Positions 1-12,742 of a DNA stretch of 64,000 nucleotides are shown in pieces. Made by a program: the position numbers and the translations under genes. The stretch's first letter is position 1. Each line of letters opens with the position of its first letter. Origin of the DNA: Hyposmocoma kahamanoa (lineage: Eukaryota; Arthropoda; Insecta; Lepidoptera; Cosmopterigidae); assembly GCF_003589595.1 (NCBI RefSeq), contig NW_020654810.1, positions 11,673,661 through 11,737,660 on the forward strand. The letters run 5' to 3'. The notes under the pieces were generated by a model, which was not told the DNA's origin, did no database searches, and saw only the letters and a list, made by a program, of their open reading frames with translations.

Positions 1-658
1 CAAGCCTGAATCGTGAGGTCCTAGACATACGATTCATATGAAAATTTTAAATTATGTCACTTTTTCGTATAGTCCCATTGCTTACAATGTATAGTTCAGT
101 AATTTTGTGTAAAATTTTCAAATAATTCGGTTTTGGCAATATGACGTAGATATTTTCAAATCCACTATAGTCTTATACGTTTATTATACGCAGTGTGATT
201 AAAAGGTTGAATCACACTTCTGCTTGTGGTTGTACCCATAGTAAGAAACTACTTCAGCGTACAAGAATATTAATAAGTCCGACTATTATAACTTGCCTTT
301 TTTAATTTGTTTTTGTGTGCGATAAAGAGAATTGTATTATAATTTGTGAAAGGAAGGTTTGGGTACTCACATAGAATAGCGTTTGGGAAACCAAAAGGTT
401 TTGTTAAAGTTGATCTTGAATCGAAAGTATAAGATAGGAACACAAGACTTTGAAGCCTACGGAAACTAAAAGGTTAGGAAAGGGACGGGAGGAAAATCAA
501 AAGGAAAGGAAAAATTATAGATTAGAATGAATTAATGTACGTATGTATATATAAAGAATATTATGATTTAAAATAACGTAACTAATTACATACATTACAC
601 TAAATACATCTCGTTGGTATTTTGTACAAAGAGCATAAGCAACATATCTTTGAATTTA
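1..658. other. AT-rich non-coding stretch
   Basis: I see no gene, RNA gene or recognisable repeat here. Stops are dense in all frames. Short purine-rich runs occur around 440-520, and nothing is repeated elsewhere in the window. Confidence 0.6.
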
Positions 659-820
659 TCAAGGGAGCATGTTTTAAGTTTTACCGACTGTTATAAAATA
701 TTTACGTCCTGTTTGAAAATTCAGTTTCAGATTTGATTAAGTTTATTCTTTAAAGTTGAATTTTAAAACAGGATGTAAATATTTTTAAACAGTCAGTAAA
801 CCTAAAACACGCTCCCCTGA
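659..820. mobile_element. foldback (MITE-like) element, about 162 bp
   Basis: The two ends are long inverted repeats of roughly 60 bp each: the left arm starts TCAAGGGAGCATG and the right arm reads CACGCTCCCCTGA on the plus strand. The arms agree at roughly four positions in five, with about 36 bp of AT-rich spacer. Arms that nearly fill the element and the absence of coding capacity fit a non-autonomous DNA transposon or foldback element. No clear target-site duplication is visible, so the superfamily is unknown. The divergence between arms suggests an old copy. Confidence 0.7.
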
Positions 821-2373
821 AAAATCTACGGAATGACGCTTTCTACAAAATACCGACGAATATATATACATACTAAGTTTTCACAGGAGTAACAATAATA
901 ATTGAATTTGATGAATTATGATAGAAATTAAGATACATAAGGACTCATGATACACAGGTAGATAAAGAATATGTGACCATATGATTTACTGAAGGAAAAA
1001 GCAACACAAAAACAAAAATAATGCATACGATTATGTTACGGTTATTCTTGTTTTATTATCTAAAAAAAAGGGGAACTAAAAAGGTTTTCATATATAAGTT
1101 TCTATCACAGCGTCGTTTGTACTTGTATTTAAAGTCAGTACGAAGGCCGCGGGGTAAATGACTCTAAGCTGACGAGAACGCTTACGCAACTCTGTTGTTC
1201 TACCTTCCACTTTACATTGACCTGTCTCACCCCGCTTTTTGATCGGAAACGAAACACGTAATATGTCAGCTGAAGGTCTTAGTAAATTGGATGCAACAAG
1301 CCACAATTAAATTAGTAAAGTCGGTACACGCGCTGACATTGTTGCAGTATTGTAAGACGAAGATAACAGAAAACAAGGTAAGAACTAAGTAGCCAATTTG
1401 AAGTCTTAAAGAAGTGCACTCAGGATTCTAATTTAAACCTACTATGTCACTTACGATAGCACCGAGTCCAAAGTTCAAAGTACAAACAAAGCCCAACGAG
1501 CTGTTGCATGTAAATTTTGGCTTTAATTAAAACGTGCTTAATATCTGATAATTCAACTTAAATTAAGACTTGACTCTAGGTATTACCAACAGCTGACTCA
1601 TCGTCTCTACTCGATAAGAAAGGAGAATTTGGCGTCGGATTGGAGTGGAATTCAGACACGTTAAACTTTGAAATTCTCCAATTTAATGTTCGACAATGTA
1701 TACATTTTAAAGATATAATATTATCGATAGATCTCTATGTCACAATTAAGTAAAAGATGGGTTGCATAAAATTATTTAAATCGGACGAAAACGTCGGTGG
1801 GTTTCAAACATTTATCATAGTTATAGATCTTGTCAGAAATAATAAAAGAATACCTGTCAAATGTAATATTACTTTATTTAAGGCAATAGAAACTATTTTG
1901 AGATACGTAACATCAAAAACCACATAATAATGTTATCTTGTGAATATATTTTATCCTAACTCTGTATTCAAAGTGTCAAACTGACATACTGATCGAGTAT
2001 TCAGCCGGATCGTCGACTGCCATACTGCCTACAAACGCGGCATGTAAAAGTGCACAGTCTCATGCACACATACACGGAACACGTAAGCAATGTTTGTAAA
2101 ACGTGTTCCGATACAGGTTTTACACACACATAGAAGCTCATGTGCGCATAGCGCGGCCTCTTTACCGCCACTGACTTGTTATAGCTTCAAAAATAGTTGC
2201 CTGCCAGCAAGCTTTGGTGAATAGCGAAAGTGTTAAATACGGGAAGGCGTACTGTGTCCTTTTTGTGTAGAATTTGCAAAATGATTCTTCGGTATCAAAT
2301 CAAACTTATATCTTTACAAGCATTTACCGCACACGAACCCTCTTCGTTTTACTAAAATTGTGCACTTTAATTA
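821..2373. other. AT-rich non-coding stretch
   Basis: No gene is supported. A 72-codon frame at 1088-1306 (minus) has no recognisable domain. A 10-bp perfect inverted repeat (CGGAACACGT and its complement, 2075-2084 and 2101-2110) with a 16-nt loop lies in a slightly GC-richer patch at 2000-2170. Confidence 0.55.
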
Positions 2374-2404
2374 ATTTCAAAGAGTTAACATAACTCTTTG
2401 AAAT
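2374..2404. repeat. perfect hairpin, 14-bp arms, 3-nt loop
   Basis: The left arm ATTTCAAAGAGTTA (2374-2387) is exactly complementary to the right arm at 2391-2404, with loop ACA. It is not part of a recognised repeat. Arms this long with a tiny loop are unexpected by chance in 64 kb. A template-switch inverted duplication is the simplest inference. Confidence 0.8.
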
Positions 2405-3595
2405 AGGTAAGGTACGTAAATTATAATAATATATCGATATTTGAAATTCAGCTGCAGCTCCAAACTGAGAGAGCAGTTAACATTGTGGATGTAAAATAAA
2501 ACAAGTTATTCACGAGTGGATCTCAATATATCCCATGACGTCAATGACTGGCCAAACAGCCTCCGATCAGCAGCGCCTGAACGCATGTGTTAGTGAACGT
2601 TCTTGTACTAACTTATGTAGTAATTACATAACGGAAACGACAACACAACGTGGATTTTCAATCCATATGCTACTTCCTAGGAACAATAAAACGATGCCGG
2701 AATACCAACTTCCAAGGTTTTAAAAGAAATCTTACGAAGTCGAAGTCTTAAAATAGAACCCCAAAGTAAAAGTTATGCACTGCAGATAAAAATAGCTAAA
2801 TAGCATTTACTACAAACACAGCAAGAATCTTTCAATGCGAGCAACGGTTATAAATAAATACACAATAGGAACGGACACAGAAGGCAGCATAAATGCTGAA
2901 AGTAAAAAGGGATAACGATAAAATCAGGCACGCATGTTTTGAAACTGCAGCGTCCAGTAAAGTCACTTATTTATCTGAGTCAATATAAAAACATTATGTC
3001 ATCCAAGCTGACATTTTTCTTTGCGAAATTACTTACAATTATCGGACTTTGTGGCAGTGTCCTAAGACCACTTCTTCTTCATTTCTTCGTACTAGTTACA
3101 AATGTGAATGTAATAAACACCTCTACAAAATACTGATTGACACAGATTGTTATTTTACGAAGAAATTGATTGGCATTTGAAATGTGATTTGCATCTTATG
3201 TAATTGGAGATTATTTGATAACAGATTATAAATATATAAAAAGTTTATAATGCATTTATGTAAACAGTTAACTTTGTGATTTATGATTTTTTTACGCTGT
3301 TATTACGTTTGTTTCGATAAGATAGATAAGATTACGCACAAAGATCGTATGATAATAAATGCCTACTATAGAAATAAACTTAATACTACTATAGAAATAA
3401 ATTAGAATACAGTGGACGATTTTGTACGATATGGTGCATTATTAGAAAAGGGTGTTAAACTGGCTTTTAGTTACAAAGTAAACCACTCGAGATCTTCTAA
3501 TGTCTTAACAAGGTGACTAAGGGATAAATTTAGATGCCCAGAAGCGTCTTCCTGGTTGAAGCGTTACTGTTCCGTTTTTGAAAAGGTCTTATGTC
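2405..3595. other. AT-rich non-coding stretch with one CRE-like site
   Basis: No gene is visible. A palindromic TGACGTCA (CREB/ATF-type site) lies at 2536-2543 and could be regulatory or chance. The open frame at 2535-2723 (62 codons) has no recognisable domain. Confidence 0.5.
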
Positions 3596-3621
3596 CATCA
3601 GTTGGTCATTACCAACTGATG
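3596..3621. repeat. perfect hairpin, 11-bp arms, 4-nt loop
   Basis: CATCAGTTGGT (3596-3606) is followed after CATT by its exact complement (3611-3621). It stands alone and no transposon boundaries are seen around it. Confidence 0.75.
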
Positions 3622-4959
3622 AGGTATTAGGTAAGTGGGGCGGTATTAAGTCGGTAAAAGATCGCACTGTCTTATAGAAAGAGTTTATAGCAGATTTCCC
3701 GATGTCGATTCCAACTGTTTGTTTTGTTTTGTTCCAGTTCTTACGTTTTCCATTCCGCTCTCCTTGTCATAACTAACGTATTTGCATTTAATAATTTATC
3801 TTAAAGGAAGATCAACAGCTTAAAACTAACTTATATAATAATAGTACCTAACAACTGAGAGCCAATTACAGATCCTCACCAACAGAAATATAATATAAGA
3901 ATGCACAATTTAAGTAACCTATCGCATAAAACATAGCTTATTACGTAAAACATAAAAATCCGACCGCAGTTGCAAGCCTCTCTATGAGTCAAAGAAATCA
4001 GTGCTCTCCTCGCCGAAATCTCACTCGTATTGAAAAGATCCAGATCAAATTAATTCGTTAACTTTTAAGTATTTCGGTAACTTTCGAGATATTGGCATCT
4101 AGAGTTTTTTTTGTTAGTAAAAATGCTGATGCGCTGATTTTGTTTAACAATAAAACTGAAACTAAGTAAGATATAAAAAAAATCGATTGAAGGGAGTTGA
4201 AGATCTCGTTTCGCTTTCCAGATATATTATTAACTTAATTTCGCTAAAAATGTCAATTAAGTTAGTTATGACAACGATGGCAGTATTGGTTTCCGAATAA
4301 TCTTTGGGATAAACGTAATTCCACCGTTTTCCTCAGATCATTGAGAATAATAATTCTATTATTCTATATAATGTAATCCGATATAATGTAATAACATTTA
4401 TATCGGAACATCCACCTTTAATACACAAAATTTGCTTGTACTAGTGCATGATCTACATATAGACATTAGTACATACCTACGCGACACGCGTATCCCTCCT
4501 CTGCCTCCCTGTATTCCCCCTATGTGGGGACGCTAGGGTTTGAGCCTATGTTGAAATGAATTGCGTTTCGATAAAAACTCCTTATTAAAAGGTTTTCTTT
4601 TAAAAATTGGTACTGCAAATTAAAAGAATTATTTCAGTATTGTTACATTATTTGCGAAAATTGTACTATATTTCCACAAAAATAGTGCAAATATATTTAA
4701 AATTGCAAGTATATTTTACATGACTTTTGTTCGCGTTACGGAATAAAACGCAGAGGTTAAATTGCCATTAAAACCATCTGATATCTCTAAATGTCATAAT
4801 CGAACAGCTGTATCCTGCATGCATGTAATATGCACAAAAATAAAAAGAAAAGCCAAATGTTTACCTATCGAATGTCAACGACGCACCTGCAAAGTCCTGC
4901 CTCAATATGAGTTTGCGTTTCGCGAAGCATGCATAATGCAATTGGTAACCGTCGCCCTT
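3622..4959. other. AT-rich non-coding stretch
   Basis: Nothing gene-like is visible. A near-perfect small inverted repeat (CCGATATAATGT and a complement with one extra base) lies near 4378-4406. The surrounding sequence is low-complexity AT. Confidence 0.5.
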
Positions 4960-5160
4960 GGGACCTAGGTTTCCTGCCAACCCTGTGCGAGCGCGGGGAG
5001 AGGCGAGGAAGCAGGTGGGGGGAGGGAACGAAGTCCTGACCATGCACAACCGTCGTCGCTTCCCCGGCACGGCCTATATTTAGCGATGCATTTCTCCGTA
5101 CATACTGTTTATTGAACGACGCCGGTTTGTAGCGAGGCGAGGTTCCATGCAAGTTCTCAA
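4960..5160. promoter_or_regulatory. GC-rich island, possible regulatory element
   Basis: This patch stands out from its AT-rich surroundings with purine/GC-rich runs and several CpGs, including a G-run at 5016-5028. Short minus-strand frames of 69 and 95 codons cross it in two registers, but they resemble no family and probably reflect composition. An enhancer, a promoter or an untranslated exon are all possible. Nothing in the sequence distinguishes them. Confidence 0.3.
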
Positions 5161-6600
5161 CATTTGAAAGGATATGTTGGCAGCGGTTTCAGTCCTGCTA
5201 TACTCAAATTACTATACGTCTTTAGTTACGCTTGGCAAAATTAAGTTCAAGATTCGTATTATGTAGGTTGTGTTCGTTTCTCTAAATGGGAAATTATAAT
5301 AAATTACAGTTGTGACTGACATTTGCGTGAATTTACTAGTTACATGTTTGCAACAATGATATTGCGTAGGTATACTTTGTTACTGATTATGTGGTACCCC
5401 TTTTAATAACTTCTATGTTGTATATTATGAAGCACATTGGGGTTGCGTATTTTATACAAACCGAAGACAAAAGTAGTAGGTAGGTAATTATATTTTCTTA
5501 AGTTTTATTTGTAGGAATCTTTGTAAGAATAAGGCTTAAGAAGAATAGACTATTTGCCGTATAACACATTTTCAGAATGAGTTCTACCGCGAATAGGTTA
5601 TTTTACGAATAGGTTCTATATCGACTAAACCAAATATACGAATGCCTAGAGTTCGAGCGAAACGTAAAATAATCTAAACGCTAGATGATATCTTGAATTT
5701 AACTTACTTTATTGCAGTTTGACATCGAACCGTGGGAAAGATACACAGCCATATTTCATTAAAGATTTAGTTTGAAAAATAATTGAGTGTCGGCGTTTCG
5801 AAGCTCGAAAATAAGTTTGTAATTTGATTGGATTATGGCTAAATTTTCTAACCATAAGTACTCAAGTAGTTTCTGTTTATACAGATTCTTGCTCTAATAG
5901 CACTGCCCTCATTATCATAACTAACTAAGCGACATTTTTAGCGAAAGTGAGATATTACCACATCTGGGATCCGCGGTATGAGCGTTACAACCCCCTCTAA
6001 TCGGTGTTTTTATACCTTATTTAGTTTCAGTTTTATTGTTAGGTGTGTCAATATCACGAAAGTTATCGACATGCAAATGCGTTAATTATGACAAAGAGAG
6101 CTGAGCAGCTGGCTGTATCCACAATACTATTCAATAATATTTAATTTATTTTCTAGAACAGCGGCCCATCTCAAAAACACCCAATTCATCAGGAAGATGG
6201 TTTATAAAAAAACTAAGGCGTAACTGGCGCGCAAAACCGACCAATCGTATGCTGACCCAACGTAGTCACGTGATTATTTAAACCAATAGAAATGTCGGTG
6301 TCTTATTCACAATAAAATATAGCACGTTCTGAATACGCCTTTGTAAATAGGTCAAATAATTAACTGTTTTGGTTTGGGACATTATTTTGGAAAAGTTGCG
6401 ATTTGTCCTAATTACGTATTTTCAGAACCTGCCACGCGTATACACATATTAACAAGAACCGTAATGAATAACTTATGACTGCAAAAGATATAGCAGATCT
6501 ACTAAATCAATGCATTTATTAAAATAACAATAATTTTGTAACTTAGTATGTTTTCGTTAATCACTAGTTAAAGTCTAAGCTATTATTTGTGTTACAGTTC
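5161..6600. other. AT-rich non-coding stretch
   Basis: No gene or repeat family member is recognised. CpG density is low and stops occur in all frames. Confidence 0.5.
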
Positions 6601-7620
6601 GTGAGTTGCTGTCACTATTATGCTTAGAATATATCTGTCTACAATGGTCGTCGCGACACGACAGTGGAGGTGTCATCGCACGTGTGGGCGTAACCACAGG
6701 CCACCTCGCCCCAACTCCTCTGGTACAACTCACTCCTCAAACCTTTGTTAAACACTCAGATAAAGCGAAACGCGAAAGCCTATTATCAATATTTTCGGGA
6801 AAACATTCAAACGGCGAATATTGAATTCGTCCTAAGTGATCTGTCTAAAATATGCGAGTAGGTATATTGTATATTATGGCATAGATAGGTACCTAATTTG
6901 TTAAATCGCATGATCATGATGGATCACTTCGTAAACTTTACAACGTATCTTTCACGTAATAACTTCTCGTGCCAGACAAACACAGAGTCGCAGAATCGGT
7001 GCCACAAGTGAAAGCAAATTTTCCAACGAGTTGTTTTCTCGCGAAGCTTTCTGTGAAAGAGAAACCGTGCGCTATGCAGCGGAAAATTCACAAGAAAAAA
7101 GTTTATCATAAAAACGTGTGGACTATGCAGCTCGGCAACACAGCGCGTCCTACACAATAACATAAATCGATAATAGGAAGCCCTCCGACTAGTTCAGCAG
7201 TGCGTGCGAGCGACCTAATACACCCACAACGACCGCATGCAATGCGGGCTAAATATACAGGGTTCTTTGCGTGGCTGGCTGCGCTTCCATCGGTGCAACC
7301 CAACCTTATGCCACGACTATTGCGTTCATAATGGCTTGGTCGGCGTTTGTGACCGGTTTCGCATTTAACACGAACGACTCGCGACCTAATAGCACATTGC
7401 TTGAGTCGGTTTTTAAACAGCACGGCCAAGGAAGAAGGCCGTTTCGCAAGAGAGGTGCGGTGATAATAACACAGCTAGGTGCATTCTCGCTGCAATTTCG
7501 CTCTCGGTCGGGCTGTGTGTTTGTGGCGCGCTGAAGATCAGGGCTAACGATCGGCCGGGCCACCGTCCCTCTCGCACCCGCAGCTTCGCCGCCATCGCCG
7601 ACGGTCTACGAGTATGTCTT
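6600..7620. promoter_or_regulatory. GC/CpG-richer region, possible cis-regulatory or exonic DNA
   Basis: The segment has higher complexity and CpG content than its neighbours, especially 7180-7610. A polypyrimidine-poor but acceptor-like TTTGTGTTACAG ends at about 6598, just before a 72-codon frame (6606-6824). Overlapping frames of similar length occur on both strands around 7106-7595, a pattern expected from composition rather than from one real exon. I recognise no protein domain. Conserved non-coding DNA is the best guess. Confidence 0.3.
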
Positions 7621-8200
7621 GCAAAAGAAACGCAACAACTTTATCTGACAGCGACGCGACGCGACGCCAGAGGCTTTTGTACGTTTTCCATGTTTATGTT
7701 TATAGGCAAGCACGTACAAGGGGTGCTTTGAACGCCGTTGCTAGGCTCGGCACACTCATAATAAGTCTTCACGATTTTCTGTTTTTATTTCACAGCTCTT
7801 GTTTGCATTCAACGTTGCGCAGGGCTCGTACGTACACGCTTGTTGCAAATATATATTCTTGCTAGTTAGCTAAGCTAGCCTTTCCGTCCGTTTAGACAAA
7901 GACCAATCTTGTTTCCTTGGTATTAACAATATGTGAACGTTTTTCATAAGACTAAATTGAATATTCGATGCATATTTTGAATGCTTTTACGGAAAAGAGA
8001 CACGCGGACGTGTGTTATTATTAGTAGCTACGACGACGACGCTACCCGTTCAACGTGGGGAACAATTTGAAATATTACGAGCTTTTATTACCGTAACGAA
8101 TGACAATGATTGCGAAGGCTATTAATACGAAAGTACTTTGCTTTGGTGTACAGCACGTATATATCATTAGTTATCGTTTGCTCAAGGCGCAGCGGAGTAG
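7621..8200. other. non-coding stretch between two GC islands
   Basis: An open frame at 7614-7865 (plus, 83 codons) shows no recognisable domain. No repeat is detected. A small CpG-containing patch lies near 8020-8060. Confidence 0.45.
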
Positions 8201-8530
8201 GCTACCTAGGGCGGGGAACAAACACTGATGATGAGTCGCGAGCGGATTTAGGTAACTTCTTTGAGGAAAACCGTGACGGTGGACAGCCGGGGCACATTCT
8301 GTAGGCACGTTACAGCACCGATGGCGTAACGGGTGGAACGAGTACTATATTTACTTTCGGGCACGTGTTCAGAGCTGAATGGGCGCAACCTTGGCCTTGA
8401 ACCCGGGGGGAACGCACGCCGCCGGCACGCACCGCCCGCCCAAACGGCGACTGGCCGCGCCTCTGCCGCATGCCCCCCCTACAACCTCGCCCCCAGCGCG
8501 CCCTCCCCTCCCCTGGCCCTGATCAATAGA
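8201..8530. promoter_or_regulatory. CpG-rich island
   Basis: This is one of the most GC-rich stretches of the window. It carries many CpGs and C-rich runs between about 8400 and 8520. Open frames of about 100 and 80 codons overlap on opposite strands (8333-8638 plus, 8369-8611 minus) and look compositional (Ala/Pro/Arg-rich). A promoter, enhancer or untranslated first exon is plausible. No TATA box with a paired initiator could be assigned. Confidence 0.35.
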
Positions 8531-8862
8531 ATGCTTCCTACTTACACAGTTTCCTGCTTCTGCTTCGTGACTTCTATTTTTGCTACCGATTACGTAAAAA
8601 TAGTAATTCACTCTTTTTTTTTAGTAATTCACTTATAACGCAAAATTACTTGTACACATTTTTTGTAAGCCCTATACTTAAATATTTTAACTGAGACCTC
8701 AGTAATTTTAAATAGTAGATTCATGCTCTCTATAGGAATTTGAAATATTTCACAGTTGACTTCGTTTGTTGCACATTGTATACACATAATTATGTTTAAC
8801 GAGTACGCTACATTTTGAATACCAACTTACCGTCGTACTATAAATATATAATTTGTTTATAA
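8531..8862. other. AT-rich non-coding stretch
   Basis: No gene is visible. A short direct repeat of TAGTAATTCACT occurs at about 8599 and 8624, separated by a T-run. Confidence 0.45.
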
Positions 8863-9140
8863 AAAACTGACCTCAAAAGTTCGTGGAACTACATCTATTT
8901 GCCAAATTTTATTGAAACCGGTCACTGGAAAGTCTAGAAACGGGATTCGTCCCCTAGTTTGCCAGCCTTAGATGTGGAATATTTTTAGAAATTTAAATGG
9001 GACCAATACTGAGATGCCCTCTTTCCAACAAAAAACATCATCAAAATCGATTCACAAATAAAGTAATGTAGTAAGTAACGCGTAACGTACACAAAATTGT
9101 CGCATTGAGAATCTCCTCCTTTTTTGAAGTTGGTTAAAAA
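8863..9140 (-). mobile_element. family M MITE, copy 1
   Basis: The right end reads TTTTTGAAGTTGGTTAAAAA and the left end AAAACTGACCTCAAAAG. These are the inverted ACCGAC-YTCAAAA termini that define this family, with one mutation in each. The interior shows the family block for a fall-off of conserved motifs (GGGACCAATACTGAGATGCC, CGCGTAACGTACAC). At about 278 bp it matches copy 2 in length. It has no coding capacity. Confidence 0.75.
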
Positions 9141-10011
9141 ATATACTATATACAGGTCGAGTAAGAGCGTTTATATGAAACAGCTGACATTTTACGTTTT
9201 TTAAAAGGGGATCAATAATAAAAGCTAACATTAGCTTTCATGAGCAGAATCAGTAGTATCCATATCAAGAAATAATTTGAAGTAGGTAATTTTGGTATAT
9301 AGACCTCACATAAAAGATCTTATAGATCCTTTAGACGGGCTGTAATTCAACTTCGGGTATGATGCTCTCAGAGACTCAACCCCCTCTCGAGATTTGACGT
9401 CTAGTACCCTGATTTCTTCCAATACAGTGTCCTATCAATCACCGTAGGTGATATCAATCACTTAAGTACTTATGGTATTTCCCATGAGAATGGCATTTTT
9501 TGTTCATTTATTTGTACTGAAAAAGAAACTATTTCCGCTGATTGAATGCATTGCTAAAAGTACGGTCACGCGAGGCTACGGCGTGCAACGTGAAATACGA
9601 GCAGGTTCAGTTTCCATTGCCCACAGTCACGTAGTTAATCTTTTTTTACGGCTAAAGACATACAGCGGCAGCGTGTGAATGACCTCATTTTTTTATGATG
9701 ACAAAATTTGAATGTCATTATCGTTTTAGATATTTCTTTATTCCCCCTTATTGCGAAACATGAGTAACTCTCAAATATTTTTAATGAAAATGGGAGATTT
9801 AATGCAATAACGCCATACCTTATTATTTATTTTAATCATGTTACAACATAACAGTATTTAATTTAAATGTTTTTTGTTAAATCTTTCTTAATATTATGAC
9901 ATTCATAAGCGCTATTCTAATTTTTAAACGTTTTATAGAATGGAATTCTATATAGAAGTTTAACGTAGTTTTGTGTAAACAGTGTCGTATCGTCTCATGT
10001 ATAGGTCACAA
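9141..10011. other. non-coding stretch
   Basis: No repeat family member is recognised. A 68-codon frame at 9472-9678 (plus) has no identifiable domain and no supporting context. Confidence 0.45.
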
Positions 10012-10048
10012 CCATAAAGAATTGTTGGACGCCAACAATTCTTTATGG
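10012..10048. repeat. perfect hairpin, 17-bp arms, 3-nt loop
   Basis: The arm CCATAAAGAATTGTTGG (10012-10028) and its exact complement (10032-10048) flank loop ACG. There are no mismatches, so the structure is young or recently copied. It interrupts otherwise ordinary sequence and shares no sequence with the other hairpins listed. Confidence 0.85.
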
Positions 10049-10495
10049 CCTGTCGATTAATACGAGCAGCATTTTTATTTAGTTGCTTAAATGTTACGAG
10101 TGGGTACTTAGCAGCCTGCACGTGTCTTCCCTTCATCTTTGCGTTCCGAGTACGTCGTTGACCTAGTTTATTAAATTCTTTAACATAGTATACCAACTTC
10201 ATATACACTGTATAGGACCACAGTTCCTAATAGTTAAATTAATGGAGATACTTAAGTCTCTATTTAAATGTGTTGGGATAAATATACTGTAGACAGATAT
10301 CGACTATTTAACCGAATACGTCTTCTAGTGTGTACGACTTCTTTTGTTTTTAATATATAATTGGAATGTGGAAATTTGAAGTGTCGTAAGGAACATTTGG
10401 TCTTAATGGAAAATGTCCCTTACATTTCAAAATTCGATACATCGACTAAATTATTACCCTTTTACCGACGACGACAAATTATGTTGAGTTGATAT
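10049..10495. other. AT-rich non-coding stretch
   Basis: No gene is visible. The minus-strand 82-codon frame at 9960-10208 spans the hairpin above and has no recognisable domain. Confidence 0.45.
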
Positions 10496-10778
10496 TTTTA
10501 ACCGACTTTGAAAAAGGAGGTTCTCAATTCGACTGTGTTTTTGTGTGTTTGTTACGCGATTACTCCGACATATGCGAACCGATTTCGATTATTCTTTTTA
10601 TTAGAAAGGGGGTGCCTCAGGAATGGTCCCATTCAAATTTGAAGAAAATATTCCAACTCCAAGGGTGGCAAATTAGCGAATGAATCCGATTTATTGGATT
10701 TCACCCACATTCCGCCGATTTCAATAAAACTTATCAAATAGATGTAAATCCAAAAACTATTGAGGTCGGTTTTTTTTC
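10496..10778 (+). mobile_element. family M MITE, copy 2
   Basis: It starts TTTTTAACCGACTTTGAAAA and ends TTGAGGTCGGTTTTTT, so both inverted termini are present. The interior shares with copies 1, 3, 4 and 6 the blocks TTGTTACGCGATTACTCC, CGAACCGATTTCGATTATTC and a GGTCCCATTCAAATTTGAA stretch. It is about 283 bp and non-coding. Confidence 0.8.
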
Positions 10779-10816
10779 TATAAAAAGTTATTATAGGTAT
10801 ATAATTATTTTTAGTA

Positions 10817-11121
10817 GTTTTTTTTATAATATCAAGAGATCGGACTATGAAGTCGTGCGCCTGATGGTAAGCTACACGCCTGTCCATAACAGTTGCAGTG
10901 CCACTCAGAGCTTTAAATCGCAAGGATCTGAGGGGCACTGCCACTGCGCCCGACACCCTGAGACATAAGTTGACAAGTCCCATGTGTCTGTAATTTCACT
11001 AGCTCCCTTACCCTTCAAAACCGGAACACAGTAATACTGACATTACTGCTTGGCGGCAGAAATAGGTAAAGTGGCAGTACTTCCCTGGATGAACTCTTTC
11101 ACAAGGAGCTCTCCTGCTACT
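10817..11121 (-). mobile_element. family A repeat, near full length
   Basis: On the minus strand it begins with the family 5' end AGTAGCAG..GAGCTCCTTGTG and ends TTGATATTATAAAAAAAA, giving about 305 bp. Internal marks are GGCGGCAGAAATAGG, CTTGTCAACTTATGTCTCAG and GACAGGCGTGTAGC (as read on the appropriate strand). I see no tRNA A/B boxes and no reading frame. The A-rich 3' end suggests retroposition. It lies 38 bp past family M copy 2. Confidence 0.85.
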
Positions 11122-12019
11122 TATATACTTAAACTCTACTGCAAGGCACTTTACAATATTTACTTTAATGTAGGATCGCTGTATAAAGAGGAAGCACTAA
11201 AATTGCACAGCAAGGTGTTCTATAATTATTAATAAATTGTACATAAATAATTATAAGTAGCATAGTTCATAGATTACAATGGCGGGTTAAAGGAAAAAGG
11301 CCACGAACATTTTTATTTCTCTAAAGGCAAATTAAAATGTTACTTAAAAGAAACTAGTGATAGGTACAACATGTATGTATTTATGTGTTCGCTAGTGCGT
11401 ACTCTCCACCGTTTACCCTACCTTAGTCAAGACAGTAAAAGAAATAGAGAAAGGCGTTACAGCTACGTCAGCAATAAAATTGAATACCTACCTATACTTT
11501 TTTCATATAAATTTGTAATTCTTGTAATCCTTTGTTAAGCTCTTTCGTTGTCTATAGATTAATACTGGCAGACATCTAGTTAATAGAAAATTTTAATCAT
11601 GCGAATAAAATATCTTAAAAACACAAATTCTAAATCATCGTAATGAATTTATAGGTAAACTGTGTTTTAATTTTTTTACAATGTATATATACCAATATTG
11701 TGAAATTATGTAGGTAATTGATTTTTTTCAGCATAATTACACTTTATTACTAATAAACTGCATTCTATTTATCTTTCAATTTACTCATTAAAATTCGCGA
11801 CGTGTCAAAATAATCATCACGAAACCATGCAAAATTAATACGAAAATTACACAAACCATTAAAAAGAGAGATCAGTCCGGATGTACGCTTAGTTTACATA
11901 TTTCTGTAAGTTATAGTTCTTTGTTAGCACTTGGCTTGGTTGTTTTTCGTTGTATTTATGAACATTTACAACTTGGTATTCTAACTAATGAATTAATTAA
12001 TGCATCTAAAATTAGAGTA
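11122..12019. other. AT-rich non-coding stretch
   Basis: No gene or further repeat is recognised. Stops are dense and the sequence is low in CpG. Confidence 0.5.
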
Positions 12020-12185
12020 GTGAAATTACAGGCACATGGAACTTGTCAACTTATGTCTCAGGGTGCCCCATACTTTTTTGTAATTTAAAGGTTTGAGTGA
12101 CATTGCAACTGTTATGGACAGGCGTATCGTTTACCACCAGGCATTCGACTTGTTCGTTCCGTCACTTGATACCATAAAAATAAAC
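12020..12185 (+). mobile_element. family A repeat, 5'-truncated
   Basis: It begins inside the family at the GAAATTACAGGCAC block and runs to CACTTGATACCATAAAAA. The first third is missing, and a short internal loss follows TCTCAGGGTG. Truncation at the end opposite the A-rich tail is typical of reverse-transcribed copies. Confidence 0.75.
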
Positions 12186-12742
12186 AACCTAACCTGCTCT
12201 TTTTTGCGTCCTACCTACCATATTTTATAAATTAATTTTATTAGACTTATTTATTGTAAGTTTAGTAATAAAGAGACGGAAATATGTCATGTATAGCTGC
12301 CTTATACGTGACAGATGTTATTTTGGGAACTAGGTACAAACTATGTGCCCGTTTTTGTGTCCTTTTCTGTAAAATTATTATTACAAAAGAAATGAAGAAA
12401 TGATAATAAGAGATGTTGCGTTTTCATGTTGTTCTAAGTTATTCGGTTGATTTTAACACATTGACGTCAGAGGCCAAGTAAGTGCAGCGTATGTAATTAT
12501 GTTGAGGTTGTGTCGTAATGACAATCCATTTATTTTTCTTCTTTTAGTAAATTGTTATAGCGACTCTGAATAGGTAAAACGTCTAATGTGCATTTGGAAA
12601 GTATTACAGGAGAACGATTTAAAGTAATGTTTTTAAGAAAAAAAATCATAATTCTAAATATAATTGTTATATAGAAAAACTGAAACTTTCTTGTTTTCCA
12701 TACTGCTACATACGAACTAGCTACCTTGGATTTAACTGACAA
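12186..12742. other. AT-rich non-coding stretch
   Basis: No feature is recognised. A 70-codon minus frame at 12530-12742 has no domain match by eye. Confidence 0.45.
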
